NCBI GenBank assembly: GCA_002709955.1
Contig: PAQY01000003.1
Coordinates: 1 to 64,000, forward strand
Direction: 5' to 3'
From: Rhodospirillaceae bacterium
GTDB lineage: Bacteria; Pseudomonadota; Alphaproteobacteria; UBA8366; Aestuariispiraceae
Length of the DNA: 64,000 nucleotides
Shown: positions 6,684 through 14,684 of the stretch, piece after piece
How positions within the stretch are numbered: position 1 is the stretch's first letter
Layout: each line of letters opens with the position of its first letter
Translations under genes and position numbers: made by a program
The notes under the pieces: generated by a model
Database searches by the model: none
What the model saw: the letters and a program-made list of their open reading frames with translations, nothing else
What the model was told of the DNA's origin: nothing

Positions 6684-7643
6684 TCAGGTAAATTTTTCAG
6701 CGAGTTTTTGTTTTCCGGTCGGGTCTGTGTGTTCCAACTTATCGTTCTTTGGATAATAAAACCCCGAAACGGTCAAGTCGAAGTCTCCGATACTAACCCT
6801 TACCGAATATTCCATTCCATCTCCCCAAGTATCCCGGATGCGCACTTTGCAGGTCTCACCTCGCAGCTCGAACTTGAATTCGCGAGCCTCATCTGTGACG
6901 TTGACCAGTGGTGCTGCTGCTTCTAGTGCCGCGCGCATCAGTGTTTGACCGATTGTGCTGCGCTTCCGCTCTGGAAGCATGTCTAAAGACATTTCTTTGA
7001 TTGGACCAAAGATACCGCTGTCATTCAAGGTTTCGAGGATTTTCCGCATATACCGACCAGTGTAGTCGTTTACCAACAACGATGATCGCGCCCCATGGGG
7101 ACTACCAAGTGTAAGTTGCCGAACGTTCCACCACGTTTCTGCGACCTGTGCTTCTCGAGCGTGTTTGACAGTTGCCTGAACGAACCAAGCCAGCGCGTCC
7201 CGGCTCCTAATAGTTCCATCTGCTTCTAACTCGACTTCCCATGCCTCAATCAGAACAGGGAACGCGCTGTCCCTGTAGAGGGCACTCTCAAGACGTTCAG
7301 CGTTCAGTCCCTGCACCTGGTTCACAACTTCGACAAGTTTGTCAGCATCTACTTCACTATTGGGGCAAGTCAGAATTCCTCTCACGAATTCCCTCGTATT
7401 AACGCATAGATCATAGATTGGCAGTGACGAGTAATTGGACGCATGCCAGTGGTGTTGAGGGCGTTCAGGTGGTGCAGTAAGGATCGGGTGCCAATCAGGC
7501 AAGCTTTCAACCGCATTTCCTAGCCGCTCTCGAACTTGATTGAACAGCTCCAAGCCTATTACGCGGTCAGACAGATTTTCGGTAAAATAGTCTGCCGCCT
7601 GACTATTCAAGCGGGCAGCAGATTGGTTAGCTCTAAATTCCAT
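6684..7643 (-). CDS. Hypothetical protein, sole cargo of a possible mini-island
   Basis: This is a 319-residue soluble protein with AGGA 10 bases before its ATG. The N-terminal 90 residues include a His-rich patch (PQHHWH). The middle (about 100-200) is helical with an ALAWFVQATVKHAREAQ segment, and the C-terminal 70 residues read like a small beta domain (KVRIRDTWGDGMEYSVRV...). I do not recognise the family and see no nuclease, helicase or phosphodiesterase motif. It is the only gene between the two tRNA-like repeats, with AT-rich flanks. That placement would suit a defence or stress cargo gene, but that is inference. Confidence 0.6.
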   Translation of the reverse strand: MEFRANQSAARLNSQAADYFTENLSDRVIGLELFNQVRERLGNAVESLPDWHPILTAPPERPQHHWHASNYSSLPIYDLCVNTREFVRGILTCPNSEVDADKLVEVVNQVQGLNAERLESALYRDSAFPVLIEAWEVELEADGTIRSRDALAWFVQATVKHAREAQVAETWWNVRQLTLGSPHGARSSLLVNDYTGRYMRKILETLNDSGIFGPIKEMSLDMLPERKRSTIGQTLMRAALEAAAPLVNVTDEAREFKFELRGETCKVRIRDTWGDGMEYSVRVSIGDFDLTVSGFYYPKNDKLEHTDPTGKQKLAEKFT

Positions 7644-8068
7644 CTAATCGCATCCTAACGTCAGTTGTTTTATTCACGTAATATTATTATATCACGCAAA
7701 ATAGTCAATACATGTTTTGCCTGAAAGACTTTCAATCTAACTATCTACATCGGAACCGATCCGTTCCCTAAAGCAGCCATTAAAGGAACGACAGCTTCGT
7801 CCGCATAGCAGACATCCCCCAAAGGAGGTCAAACTTCCGAAGAGGGTCAGGTAGGGCCGTTCCGGCGCAAAGCGGCTGTTCGTCCGGTAGGACCCTGTGA
7901 GCGGACGGGACGCGGATCGACAGCCGATCCTTGATCGAACGCAAGGCCATCGCGAATCCAGCACTATACGTCAGCAATTCCAAGGTTACCTGTCAGAAAC
8001 CCTCTCCTATGCAATTCCACTAATCTGTTCCGTAGGCGCTGACGTTAGACAGTGGTTGAGCCGTATCC

Positions 8069-8083
8069 CACCCTCTCCACCAT
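8069..8083 (+). other. tRNA-Ser-like 3' end, candidate attachment site 2
   Basis: CACCCTCTCCACCAT differs from the copy at 6492-6506 at one base. The preceding GGTTGAGCCGTATCC recalls a decayed T-arm. It may mark the right end of the accessory region, since longer GC-richer genes begin soon after. Confidence 0.45.
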
Positions 8084-8090
8084 ATTTTCT

Positions 8091-8123
8091 ATGCGCGCCG
8101 CCGCCAGCCAACCCGGCGCGCAT
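8091..8123. other. 9-bp perfect hairpin
   Basis: ATGCGCGCC (8091-8099) and GGCGCGCAT (8115-8123) are exact inverted repeats around a 15-base loop. No T-run follows, so it is not a classical terminator; it lies right after the tRNA-like end. Confidence 0.5.
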
Positions 8124-8264
8124 GGCTTCGGGTTCGACCTTCGTCTCTTACCCTCTGAATGGAAGAAACTCGGGTCGCAGGTCAGTCAGATTAAATTGAC
8201 AGCGCGTCATGCACCCATAGTCTGAAAAATGCGCATGTATATTATGTGCTTAGGAGAAGACATT

Positions 8265-9005
8265 ATGAGCGAGAAAACTAAAATCTTTGGGACAGCTGCA
8301 TTATCCGCGTTACTTGTTTTGGCGGCTGGAGCCCCGTTGCTATATTTTGGACTTCCAACGATCCTAGAGAAGGCCCGCGATCCAAGTGTTGGCACCTCCA
8401 GCACCACGATCAAACTGACACCAGAAATCATTGAAGAAATTCAAACTGCCGCCAATCGATCTAAAGAAGAATTACAGTTAAATCTGTCAGAAAGCGAAGG
8501 TCGTCAATCTGCTATTCTTGCTGAACTTCAGAAAGCAGTAGTCGGTATACATGCCCAACAGGAAGATATCGTTGCGAAGCTGGAAAAGCTCAGCACACAG
8601 GAGCAAGAGACTGTCCCTGGCAAGCGTCAGGACACATACAATCAGACGATATTTTTTCCTATGGGCAAGGTTAGTGGCCCAACGATCGATTCACAGATTC
8701 AAGCCGCAATCCTAGAGTTGCGCGACCGTATCGACGATCAAAATTGTTCGGCAAATGTATTGGGTTTTTCGGACACGCTTGGGGGAGACATGGCAAACCT
8801 CAAACTATCTGAAGACAGAGCCTCATACGTCGCAGAAGAACTGAAATCGAATGGGATAAATCTGGACAAGGTTAAAGGATGGGGGGAGCGCTGGCTTAAC
8901 GTGCACACCCCAGATGCAACAAAAAATGACAAGAACCGTCGTGTCGTAATCGAACTTGACTGCAATAACGTCGACTCTGTCAATCTGACCTCAACATCCT
9001 CATAA
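8265..9005 (+). CDS. OmpA-like peptidoglycan-binding protein
   Basis: This is a 246-residue protein. The ATG at 8265 is chosen because AGGAG lies 7 bases before it; a start at 8229 would add 12 residues with no site. Residues about 7-32 form one membrane helix. A helical or coiled stretch (about 55-110) follows, and the C-terminal OmpA domain (about 125-235) contains VLGFSDTLGG and LSEDRASYVAEEL, plus ATKNDKNRRVVIE, which matches the usual N-(R/D)-R-R-V-x-I end. Such proteins tether membrane assemblies to peptidoglycan. No MotB-like partner is adjacent. Its 3' end exists in a truncated copy at 4589-4708. Confidence 0.8.
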   Translation: MSEKTKIFGTAALSALLVLAAGAPLLYFGLPTILEKARDPSVGTSSTTIKLTPEIIEEIQTAANRSKEELQLNLSESEGRQSAILAELQKAVVGIHAQQEDIVAKLEKLSTQEQETVPGKRQDTYNQTIFFPMGKVSGPTIDSQIQAAILELRDRIDDQNCSANVLGFSDTLGGDMANLKLSEDRASYVAEELKSNGINLDKVKGWGERWLNVHTPDATKNDKNRRVVIELDCNNVDSVNLTSTSS

Positions 9006-9174
9006 ACAATAAATACAGACTGTTCCTGGTGGACGACACCCCCACCTCGCCGCTTAGAATCAACCTTGCTGTGGGTCTGTGGACTGTCGTACGGTTTGGT
9101 GCGGGGATGCCAGCTTGGGTGCTGAGCATGGAGGCGTTTTTTGGGGCAAAATCTTTTTTAGAAAGCATTTCGGG

Positions 9175-10746
9175 ATGGGTCGATATTTTACGGTGTTTGC
9201 GTCCTTTATCGGCGCGGTGGTTGGGGTGGTTATGATTCTGGGGGATTGGTTTCCGGGATATTGGATCGCCGCCGTTTCCCTGCCCTTGCTGGCGCTGGGG
9301 ATATTTGACCTGCTGCAGACGCGCCATACCTTGTGGCGGAATTATCCGATCATTTCCCATATGCGCTGGCTGTTTGAAGGGATACGCCCGGAAATTCGCC
9401 AGTATCTTATCGAAAGCGATGGCGATTCCTTTCCTTTCAGCCGCGAACAACGGTCGCTGGTCTATCAGCGTGCAAAGAACCAGCTGCAAACCATCCCCTT
9501 TGGGACGCAGCAGGATGTGTATAGTTCAGGATATTCCTTTTTCAGCCATTCCCTGAAACCAGAGCATGTCGATGTCAGCAGCTTGCGGGTCCGCATCGGG
9601 GGGGATCGGTGCCTTCAGCCCTATAGCAGTTCCATCCTGAACATATCCGCCATGAGCTTTGGGTCGTTGAGCGGGAACGCCATTGCCGCCCTGAACCGCG
9701 GGGCCAAGCTGGGATCATTCGCCCATGATACCGGAGAGGGCGGATTGTCGCGCTATCACCGGCAGAATGGCGGCGATATCATCTGGGAGATCGGGTCGGG
9801 CTATTTTGGCTGTCGCACCGATGACGGGCATTTCGACCCGGCCAAGTTTCAGACAGTGGCCCAGGACCCCCAGGTCAAGATGATCGAAATCAAGCTGTCC
9901 CAGGGCGCAAAGCCAGGGCATGGCGGCATGTTGCCCGGCCCCAAGGTCAATGCAGAGATTGCTGAGGCCCGCGGCGTGCCGGAAGGGGTGGACTGTATCT
10001 CCCCCGCATCGCATTCGGCCTTTGATACCCCGATGGGGCTGATTGCCTTCATTGCGCGGCTGAGGGACTTGTCTGGCGGAAAACCGGTCGGGTTCAAATT
10101 GTGCATTGGTCACAAGCATGAATTCATGGCCATCGTGAAGGCGATGATCAAAAGCGATGTCTATCCGGATTTCATCGTTATCGATGGCAAGGAAGGCGGC
10201 ACCGGGGCCGCCCCTGTTGAATTTGCAAACAGCGTCGGCCTGCCCCTGCGCGATGGCCTGCATTTCGCAAATATGACCCTGATCGGGGCGGGCATTCGTA
10301 ACAAGATCCGCATTGGGGCCAGCGGCAAGATCGTATCGGGTGCCGACATGACGCAAGCCATGGCATTGGGGGCGGATTGGTGTAATTCCGCACGCGGCTT
10401 CATGTTTGCAATTGGCTGTATCCAGGCCCGCGCCTGTCACACAAATAAATGCCCGACGGGCGTCGCCACACAGGATAAAATGCGCCAGGCCGGGTTGAAT
10501 GTGGCCGATAAATCCGTGCGTGTTGCCAATTTCCACCGCAACACATTGTATGGATTTGCGGAAATGATCGGGGCCATGGGTCTGAAAGGCCCCCATGAAA
10601 TCACCTTCACCATGATCAATTTCCGCGAGGCCCATTTCAGCGGCGCATTGCTGGCCCGACTGGAACCAGGTCAATTGCTGAAAGACGATTGCCCCGAAGA
10701 CTATGCAAAGCCCTGGCGCGCCGCCAATCCGGAAAGCTTTCGCTAG
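9175..10746 (+). CDS. FMN-binding glutamate synthase-like membrane protein
   Basis: This is a 523-residue protein. I start it at the ATG at 9175, because the product then begins with two membrane helices (about 3-45) as in the family; the ORF extends to 9079. The rest is a GltB-type FMN domain. It has MSFGSLSGNA, the GEGGLSRYH loop, a KPGHGGMLPGPKV segment, a VIDGKEGGTGAAP loop, and C-x5-C-x4-C near residue 425, the pattern for a [3Fe-4S] cluster. The amidotransferase domain of full glutamate synthase is missing. Stand-alone members of this family have no firmly known substrate. The neighbour downstream is a mobile repeat element. Confidence 0.85.
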   Translation: MGRYFTVFASFIGAVVGVVMILGDWFPGYWIAAVSLPLLALGIFDLLQTRHTLWRNYPIISHMRWLFEGIRPEIRQYLIESDGDSFPFSREQRSLVYQRAKNQLQTIPFGTQQDVYSSGYSFFSHSLKPEHVDVSSLRVRIGGDRCLQPYSSSILNISAMSFGSLSGNAIAALNRGAKLGSFAHDTGEGGLSRYHRQNGGDIIWEIGSGYFGCRTDDGHFDPAKFQTVAQDPQVKMIEIKLSQGAKPGHGGMLPGPKVNAEIAEARGVPEGVDCISPASHSAFDTPMGLIAFIARLRDLSGGKPVGFKLCIGHKHEFMAIVKAMIKSDVYPDFIVIDGKEGGTGAAPVEFANSVGLPLRDGLHFANMTLIGAGIRNKIRIGASGKIVSGADMTQAMALGADWCNSARGFMFAIGCIQARACHTNKCPTGVATQDKMRQAGLNVADKSVRVANFHRNTLYGFAEMIGAMGLKGPHEITFTMINFREAHFSGALLARLEPGQLLKDDCPEDYAKPWRAANPESFR

Positions 10747-10761
10747 AGCAAATTCGCTCCA

Positions 10762-11020
10762 GTGTGGTGCGCGGTTATTTGGGATCGACCAGGACGCTGT
10801 TTGCTGCGCTCCGGTTAGGAGCGTTTCGCGAAGCGATGCGGGGCATCGCAAGCGGAAGGCGCCGCGGCCCGGAGCGCCGCAAACAGCGCCTTTGGTCCCT
10901 TTATCGGCCCGTCGGACGGCGTCGAGAGCGCTGGACGATGAACCACATCGCCTGCCGCTCTCTTCTAGCCGACAGGCCGATAAAGAGATCCTGGTGATTC
11001 CAAATAATCGCGCACCACAC
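10762..11020. mobile_element. Inverted-repeat element (MITE-like), copy 1
   Basis: This 259-bp non-coding element is bounded by inverted repeats starting GTGTGGTGCGCGGTTATT (left) and ending in its complement (right, two mismatches). The arms extend to about 32 bases. Inside are further complementary segments (CTGTTTGC...CTCCGG with CCGGAGCG...AAACAG; CCCTTTATCGGCC with GGCCGATAAAG; GAGAGCG with CGCTCTC; CGATG with CATCG). The right side is flanked by TA in a CTAGG context and the left by CA. This fits TA-targeting IS630-type ends with one decayed duplication. The last base is part of the stop codon of the deacetylase gene. By eye it differs from copy 2 at 14 places. Confidence 0.85.
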
Positions 11021-11670
11021 TAGGCGCTGACCAGGTCTGCAAGGTCAGGTCGGGTGACGCCCTGATCAATCGGCAGATAGGTGGGATCGAAATCCTGTGT
11101 GACCTCTACGCCCTGATCCAAAAGGTGGTCATGGAACTGTGTTAGGGTTTCCACCATATCGCCAATGAATTTGTCATGCAGCACCAGCAACGGCCAATCC
11201 AGGGTCTCAAGATCCTGCTTGGCCCGGTCCAGCCAGTCGCGATGCGGGTCGATCCAATCCTTGGGAACACTGTTCCAGGTGACCATCGTGTATTTGTTCT
11301 CAACCAGATAATCCCGCGCATCGGGGCTTAGGATATGGGACCCCAGGGACCCGCTGCCATTCGGGCGAAAGAACTTTCTGGGATGTGCCATATCGCCCAG
11401 CAATTGCTCTGTTTCACCGATTTCACGCTCAACCCGCGCCCTGTCGCCATCGCGACCCAGCGGCGTTGTATGGGTCAATGTGTGATTGCCAATCCAATGG
11501 CCCTCCCGCCAGGCCCGTTCCGTCAGGCGTCGGGACTCGGGGTCCTGCAAGCGTTCCCCAACCACAAAAAAGGTCGCCTTGATCTCCCGCTCTGCAAGGA
11601 AATCCAGCACCCTTTCGGTTGTTCCCGGCCAGGGGCCATTGTCAAATGTATAGGTCAGGCGACGGGCCAT
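11020..11670 (-). CDS. Polysaccharide deacetylase-like (NodB fold) with D-to-N change
   Basis: This is a 216-residue, single-domain NodB-fold protein without a signal peptide. Motif 1 reads TFDNGP (residues 8-13) in place of the usual TFDDGP, so the metal-binding second Asp is Asn11. Motif 2 is HTLTH (63-67) with both metal His. RPNGSG corresponds to motif 3 and LHD near residue 165 to motif 5. It may act on a small amide rather than on a polymer, or be altered in metal use. GGGAG lies 8 bases before the ATG. It follows the GntR gene by 12 bases, and its stop codon is shared with the end of the repeat element. Confidence 0.75.
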   Translation of the reverse strand: MARRLTYTFDNGPWPGTTERVLDFLAEREIKATFFVVGERLQDPESRRLTERAWREGHWIGNHTLTHTTPLGRDGDRARVEREIGETEQLLGDMAHPRKFFRPNGSGSLGSHILSPDARDYLVENKYTMVTWNSVPKDWIDPHRDWLDRAKQDLETLDWPLLVLHDKFIGDMVETLTQFHDHLLDQGVEVTQDFDPTYLPIDQGVTRPDLADLVSA

Positions 11671-11682
11671 CCGTATTCTCCC

Positions 11683-12384
11683 TTATGAGGTGCCTGCATC
11701 CGACAGGCTTGATTGCGCCTTGATGATCAGGGCATCCTGTAACATCTTGCCGGTGCGTCGGTAATGCTGCAGCAGCAGCGTTACAGCCAGATCCGCATCG
11801 CGCGCCAGAACCGCGTCCGTGATTGCTTCATGTTCACAGCCGACATCGCGACTGTCTGAACTGCTGGTGCGGGCAATGCTGCGATAGCGGTTGTTTTCGT
11901 CAAAGAACTGATTGCACAGCCGCAGCAGGATGCTGGAACCGCAGGCGGCAATCAGGGCCGTGTGAAAGCTTTTGTGACAACGTTCCCATTCCAGGTCGAA
12001 TTCGCCTGTCCGGGACGAAGATTTCAGGCGGTGCCGCGCCAGCACAATGCCTTCCACCCAATCCGAATCGCCCCGTTCAATCGCCAGACGCAACGCCCGT
12101 TCTTCGACCAGACAGCGGATATCCAGCAATTCCCCGAATTCACTGGCGCTGATTTCTGCAACGCGAAAGCCCCGCTGATCCTGTCGAACGACAAGGCCAT
12201 CAGAGGAAAGAGAGCTGAGGGCCTCGCGCACTGGCGTCGCACCGACATCCAGTGCGCGGGCTATTTCCTCAATCTTCAGCTTGGTACCTGGGGCGAATTT
12301 ACCGCTGATGACATCCTCTCGGATACGCGTGAACGTTTCACTGGTCCTGGATCGGAACCGGCTTTCATCCGTCGTCGTAGCCAT
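11683..12384 (-). CDS. GntR-family regulator (FCD type)
   Basis: This 233-residue protein has an N-terminal winged helix (about 15-80; IEEIARALDVGATPVREALSSL is the HTH). A helical FCD effector domain (about 95-220) carries the ligand or metal residues expected in this class (D/E in LLDIRCLVEERA, H in CHKSFHTALI and CEHEAI). Such regulators respond to small organic acids. It lies between the FAH-family gene and the deacetylase on the same strand, so it probably controls this cluster and perhaps the divergent tctCBA operon. Confidence 0.85.
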   Translation of the reverse strand: MATTTDESRFRSRTSETFTRIREDVISGKFAPGTKLKIEEIARALDVGATPVREALSSLSSDGLVVRQDQRGFRVAEISASEFGELLDIRCLVEERALRLAIERGDSDWVEGIVLARHRLKSSSRTGEFDLEWERCHKSFHTALIAACGSSILLRLCNQFFDENNRYRSIARTSSSDSRDVGCEHEAITDAVLARDADLAVTLLLQHYRRTGKMLQDALIIKAQSSLSDAGTS

Positions 12385-12464
12385 ACGGCCTATCCTTTCA
12401 GCCTGGTTGATACCATCGCGATAGTCTCACGCATTCGCGCCCTTAAACGATACACTGGTTCGGA

Positions 12465-13334
12465 CTAAACCTGCTCTGCAACGATCGGGTTGGACAGCAG
12501 GCCGATTTTTTCAATCTCAACTTCAACCCGGTCGCCGGCCTTCATCCAAACCTGCGGCCGCCGTGCATGGCCAACACCACTGGGCGTGCCCATGGCAATC
12601 AGATCCCCAGGTTCCAGTGTCATGATTTCAGACAGAATCTCAACGGTCCGAAAAGCATCGAAAATCATCTGATCGGTATTCGAGCTTTGCATAACCGTCC
12701 CATTCAGGCGCGTCTGAATTTTAAGACCGCTGGCAGCGGCTGGCAATTCATCTGCTGTGACCACACAGGGACCCAATGCGCCGGTACCATCAAAGTTCTT
12801 GCCCGCCGTCCATTGTGCTGATTTACGCTGATATTCACGGATACTGCCATCATTCATTGCAGTATAACCAAAAATTACCTCCGCCGCGTCGCTTTTCTTG
12901 ACATGGCGGCACCGTTTGCCAATCACGATTGTCAATTCTGCTTCCCAATCCAATTGTTCGGAACAGGCTGGCAGGATCATTGGGTCGTTGGGCCCAATCA
13001 TGGATGTGGTGCACCGCAGGAACATGGCCGGATAGTCAGGAATGGCATGGCCGCCTTCCTTGGCATGATCGGCATAGTTCAGACCAAGGCAGATGATTTT
13101 ACCCGGATCGGTCACTGGGGGCAGCAGCAGACAATCCGCCACTGGCAGACAGGCTTCCTTATCCACAGTGGCAACCGCAGCGGCAACTTGGTCCCGAACG
13201 GATACATCGGCGGCAATTAAAGCACGCAAGGTGGCCGGAGCCCCTGGCACCAGCGTCTGAATGTCAATAATTCCATTATCTGTAAATGCGCCAAGCCGTG
13301 GCGCGCCTTCTTTCTGATACGTTACGTAGCGCAT
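12465..13334 (-). CDS. Fumarylacetoacetate hydrolase-family enzyme
   Basis: This is a 289-residue FAH-fold protein. It has LGLNYADHA (about 83-91), then DWEAELTIVIGK (about 129-140, acidic metal ligands) and GTPSGVGHARRPQVWMKAGD near the C-terminus. This layout fits 2-keto-3-deoxy-acid dehydratases and 2-oxohept-3-enedioate or acylpyruvate hydrolases. The exact substrate is not readable from sequence. GAGGG precedes the ATG. It is divergent from tctC across about 247 bases, which hold the shared control region, so it may process the acid imported by TctABC. Confidence 0.85.
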   Translation of the reverse strand: MRYVTYQKEGAPRLGAFTDNGIIDIQTLVPGAPATLRALIAADVSVRDQVAAAVATVDKEACLPVADCLLLPPVTDPGKIICLGLNYADHAKEGGHAIPDYPAMFLRCTTSMIGPNDPMILPACSEQLDWEAELTIVIGKRCRHVKKSDAAEVIFGYTAMNDGSIREYQRKSAQWTAGKNFDGTGALGPCVVTADELPAAASGLKIQTRLNGTVMQSSNTDQMIFDAFRTVEILSEIMTLEPGDLIAMGTPSGVGHARRPQVWMKAGDRVEVEIEKIGLLSNPIVAEQV

Positions 13335-13581
13335 TTGCCCTCACTATAAATTGAATACAGCCAACAAGGTCTTTGTCAGCCTGGAACTGAGGGTGTCAAA
13401 AATAACGATGAACACGATAAAATCAATATAAATCAAAATATCGATTTTTTATTGACTCCCGCACGGCCTCCAATATTGTTTGCAGTAGCGGCAGGCTTTG
13501 GTTTGGCCGTAAAACAACAGTGCCAACAAGGAAGTCACCAACGGGTTTATCAAACATGTTGGGGTTCCAAAGGGAGGAAAT
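13335..13581. promoter_or_regulatory. Divergent control region, FAH gene / tctC
   Basis: This is 247 bases between two divergent genes. It has an AT-rich core at about 13400-13450, with AATCAATATAAATCAAAATATCGATTTTTTATTGACTC-type content, suitable for back-to-back promoters. TTGACT at 13453-13458 could be a -35 element for tctC. I cannot define the operators of the GntR regulator. Confidence 0.45.
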
Positions 13582-14553
13582 ATGAAACACGTATTCAAGA
13601 AAGTCCTGGCTGTGGCCGCAATTGCGTCCGCCAGCTTCGTCGGCAATGCAGCCGTCGCAGAATATCCAGAACGCCCCATCACCATGATTGTGCCATTTTC
13701 TGCTGGCACGTCTACGGATACGGTCAGCCGTCTGATCGCCAAGGTCATGTCTGACAATCTGGGCCAACCCATCGTCGTTGAAAACCGCGCCGGAGCCGGG
13801 GGTAGTGTCGGCACCAGCGAAGTGGTGAAGGCCGATCCGGACGGGTACACAATTGCCATGGGTACGGTTGGGACGCTTGCCATTAACAAGTCTATTTTCA
13901 CGGACCTGCCGTATGATCCGGAAGCGGATGTCACCCCTATTTCCTTTGTTGGCTATACGCCCACACTGTTGGTCGTTGGCGCAGACTCCAAATTCCAAAC
14001 ACTAGAAGACCTTGTTGCGGGCTCAAAGGCCGGCGATGGCATCACCTTTGCCTCAACTGGCAACGGCACATCCACCCATTTGGCGGGCGAACTGCTTAAG
14101 GTGCTGACCGGTGGCCAGATGATCCATGTCCCCTATAAATCCGGGGCAGTCGGACTGGCCGCTGTGATGTCGGGCGAAGTGGATTTCATGTTCAACCATC
14201 CGGTATCCGCAAAGAAAAATGTCGAGGCCGGTAAACTGCGCGCCCTGGGTGTCAGTGGCGCAAAGGGATCCGTTGTGGCCCCAGAAGTCCCACCAATCAA
14301 CGACAGCTATGACGGTTTTGACCTGATTGCATGGTGGTTGATCCATGGTCCAGCCAACATGCCCGATGATGTCACCAATAAGCTGAGTGCGGCTGTTACA
14401 GCAGCAATCAATGCCGGCGAAGTGCGTGAATATTTCGCCACCAGCGGGATCACGGAAGGCGATGTTCCTTTGGATGGTCTGAAGGGTTTCATTTCTGCTG
14501 AAGTGCAGAAATGGGGCGGTATTGCAGAATCCGCGAAGGCAAAAGCCGATTGA
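13582..14553 (+). CDS. tctC: TctC-type tricarboxylate-binding periplasmic protein
   Basis: This is a 323-residue Bug-family solute receptor with a Sec signal peptide (about 1-27). The mature protein starts EYPERPITMIVPFSAGTSTD, the typical first strand and ligand loop, and has the VVENRAGAGGSVG block and a YKSGAVGLAAVMSGEVDFMF segment. It would capture a carboxylated substrate for TctBA. GGGAGG lies 5 bases before the ATG. It is first in the tctCBA operon, and the 13-bp hairpin after it probably protects its message, giving more binding protein than permease. Confidence 0.95.
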   Translation: MKHVFKKVLAVAAIASASFVGNAAVAEYPERPITMIVPFSAGTSTDTVSRLIAKVMSDNLGQPIVVENRAGAGGSVGTSEVVKADPDGYTIAMGTVGTLAINKSIFTDLPYDPEADVTPISFVGYTPTLLVVGADSKFQTLEDLVAGSKAGDGITFASTGNGTSTHLAGELLKVLTGGQMIHVPYKSGAVGLAAVMSGEVDFMFNHPVSAKKNVEAGKLRALGVSGAKGSVVAPEVPPINDSYDGFDLIAWWLIHGPANMPDDVTNKLSAAVTAAINAGEVREYFATSGITEGDVPLDGLKGFISAEVQKWGGIAESAKAKAD

Positions 14554-14613
14554 TAAAACGCGCCAACAGTTGATAACTGTGGCAGTTTCATTCGGCACAC
14601 CAATGTCATGCTA

Positions 14614-14651
14614 GAGCATCCTGTGTCCCTATTGGTAAACACAGGATGCTC
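14614..14651 (+). terminator. Strong hairpin between tctC and tctB
   Basis: GAGCATCCTGTGT (14614-14626) and ACACAGGATGCTC (14639-14651) are exact inverted repeats around 12 bases. No T-run follows, so partial termination or 3' message stabilisation is more likely than full termination. Confidence 0.75.
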
Positions 14652-14684
14652 CGGCATCGATCTCTCACCCCATTGGAGCATCTG

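Larger units (their letters stand above)
7644..8264. other. Gene-free interval before the OmpA-like gene
   Basis: This interval holds an AT-rich promoter-like stretch for the minus-strand gene (about 7660-7730), then GC-richer sequence with no credible ORF (7740-8060). The second tRNA-Ser-like end is at 8069-8083 and a 9-bp perfect hairpin at 8091-8123. The short ORFs here lack ribosome-binding sites and family features. Confidence 0.6.

Noticed and set aside
8060-8123. Complete tRNA gene
   Set aside because: Only the acceptor end and a poor T-arm can be seen; no D-arm, anticodon arm or paired 5' acceptor strand precedes it.
7897-8199. 100-residue ORF in the gene-free interval
   Set aside because: No ribosome-binding site, composition unlike neighbouring genes, and it crosses the tRNA-like end and a hairpin.
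9715-10851. 378-residue minus-strand ORF opposite the glutamate synthase-like gene
   Set aside because: It lies fully opposite a clear conserved enzyme and runs into the repeat element; no family features.
10689-10997. ORF reading through element copy 1
   Set aside because: A similar frame runs through copy 2, but it overlaps the end of the upstream gene, has no ribosome-binding site, and changes between copies preserve base pairing rather than codons.
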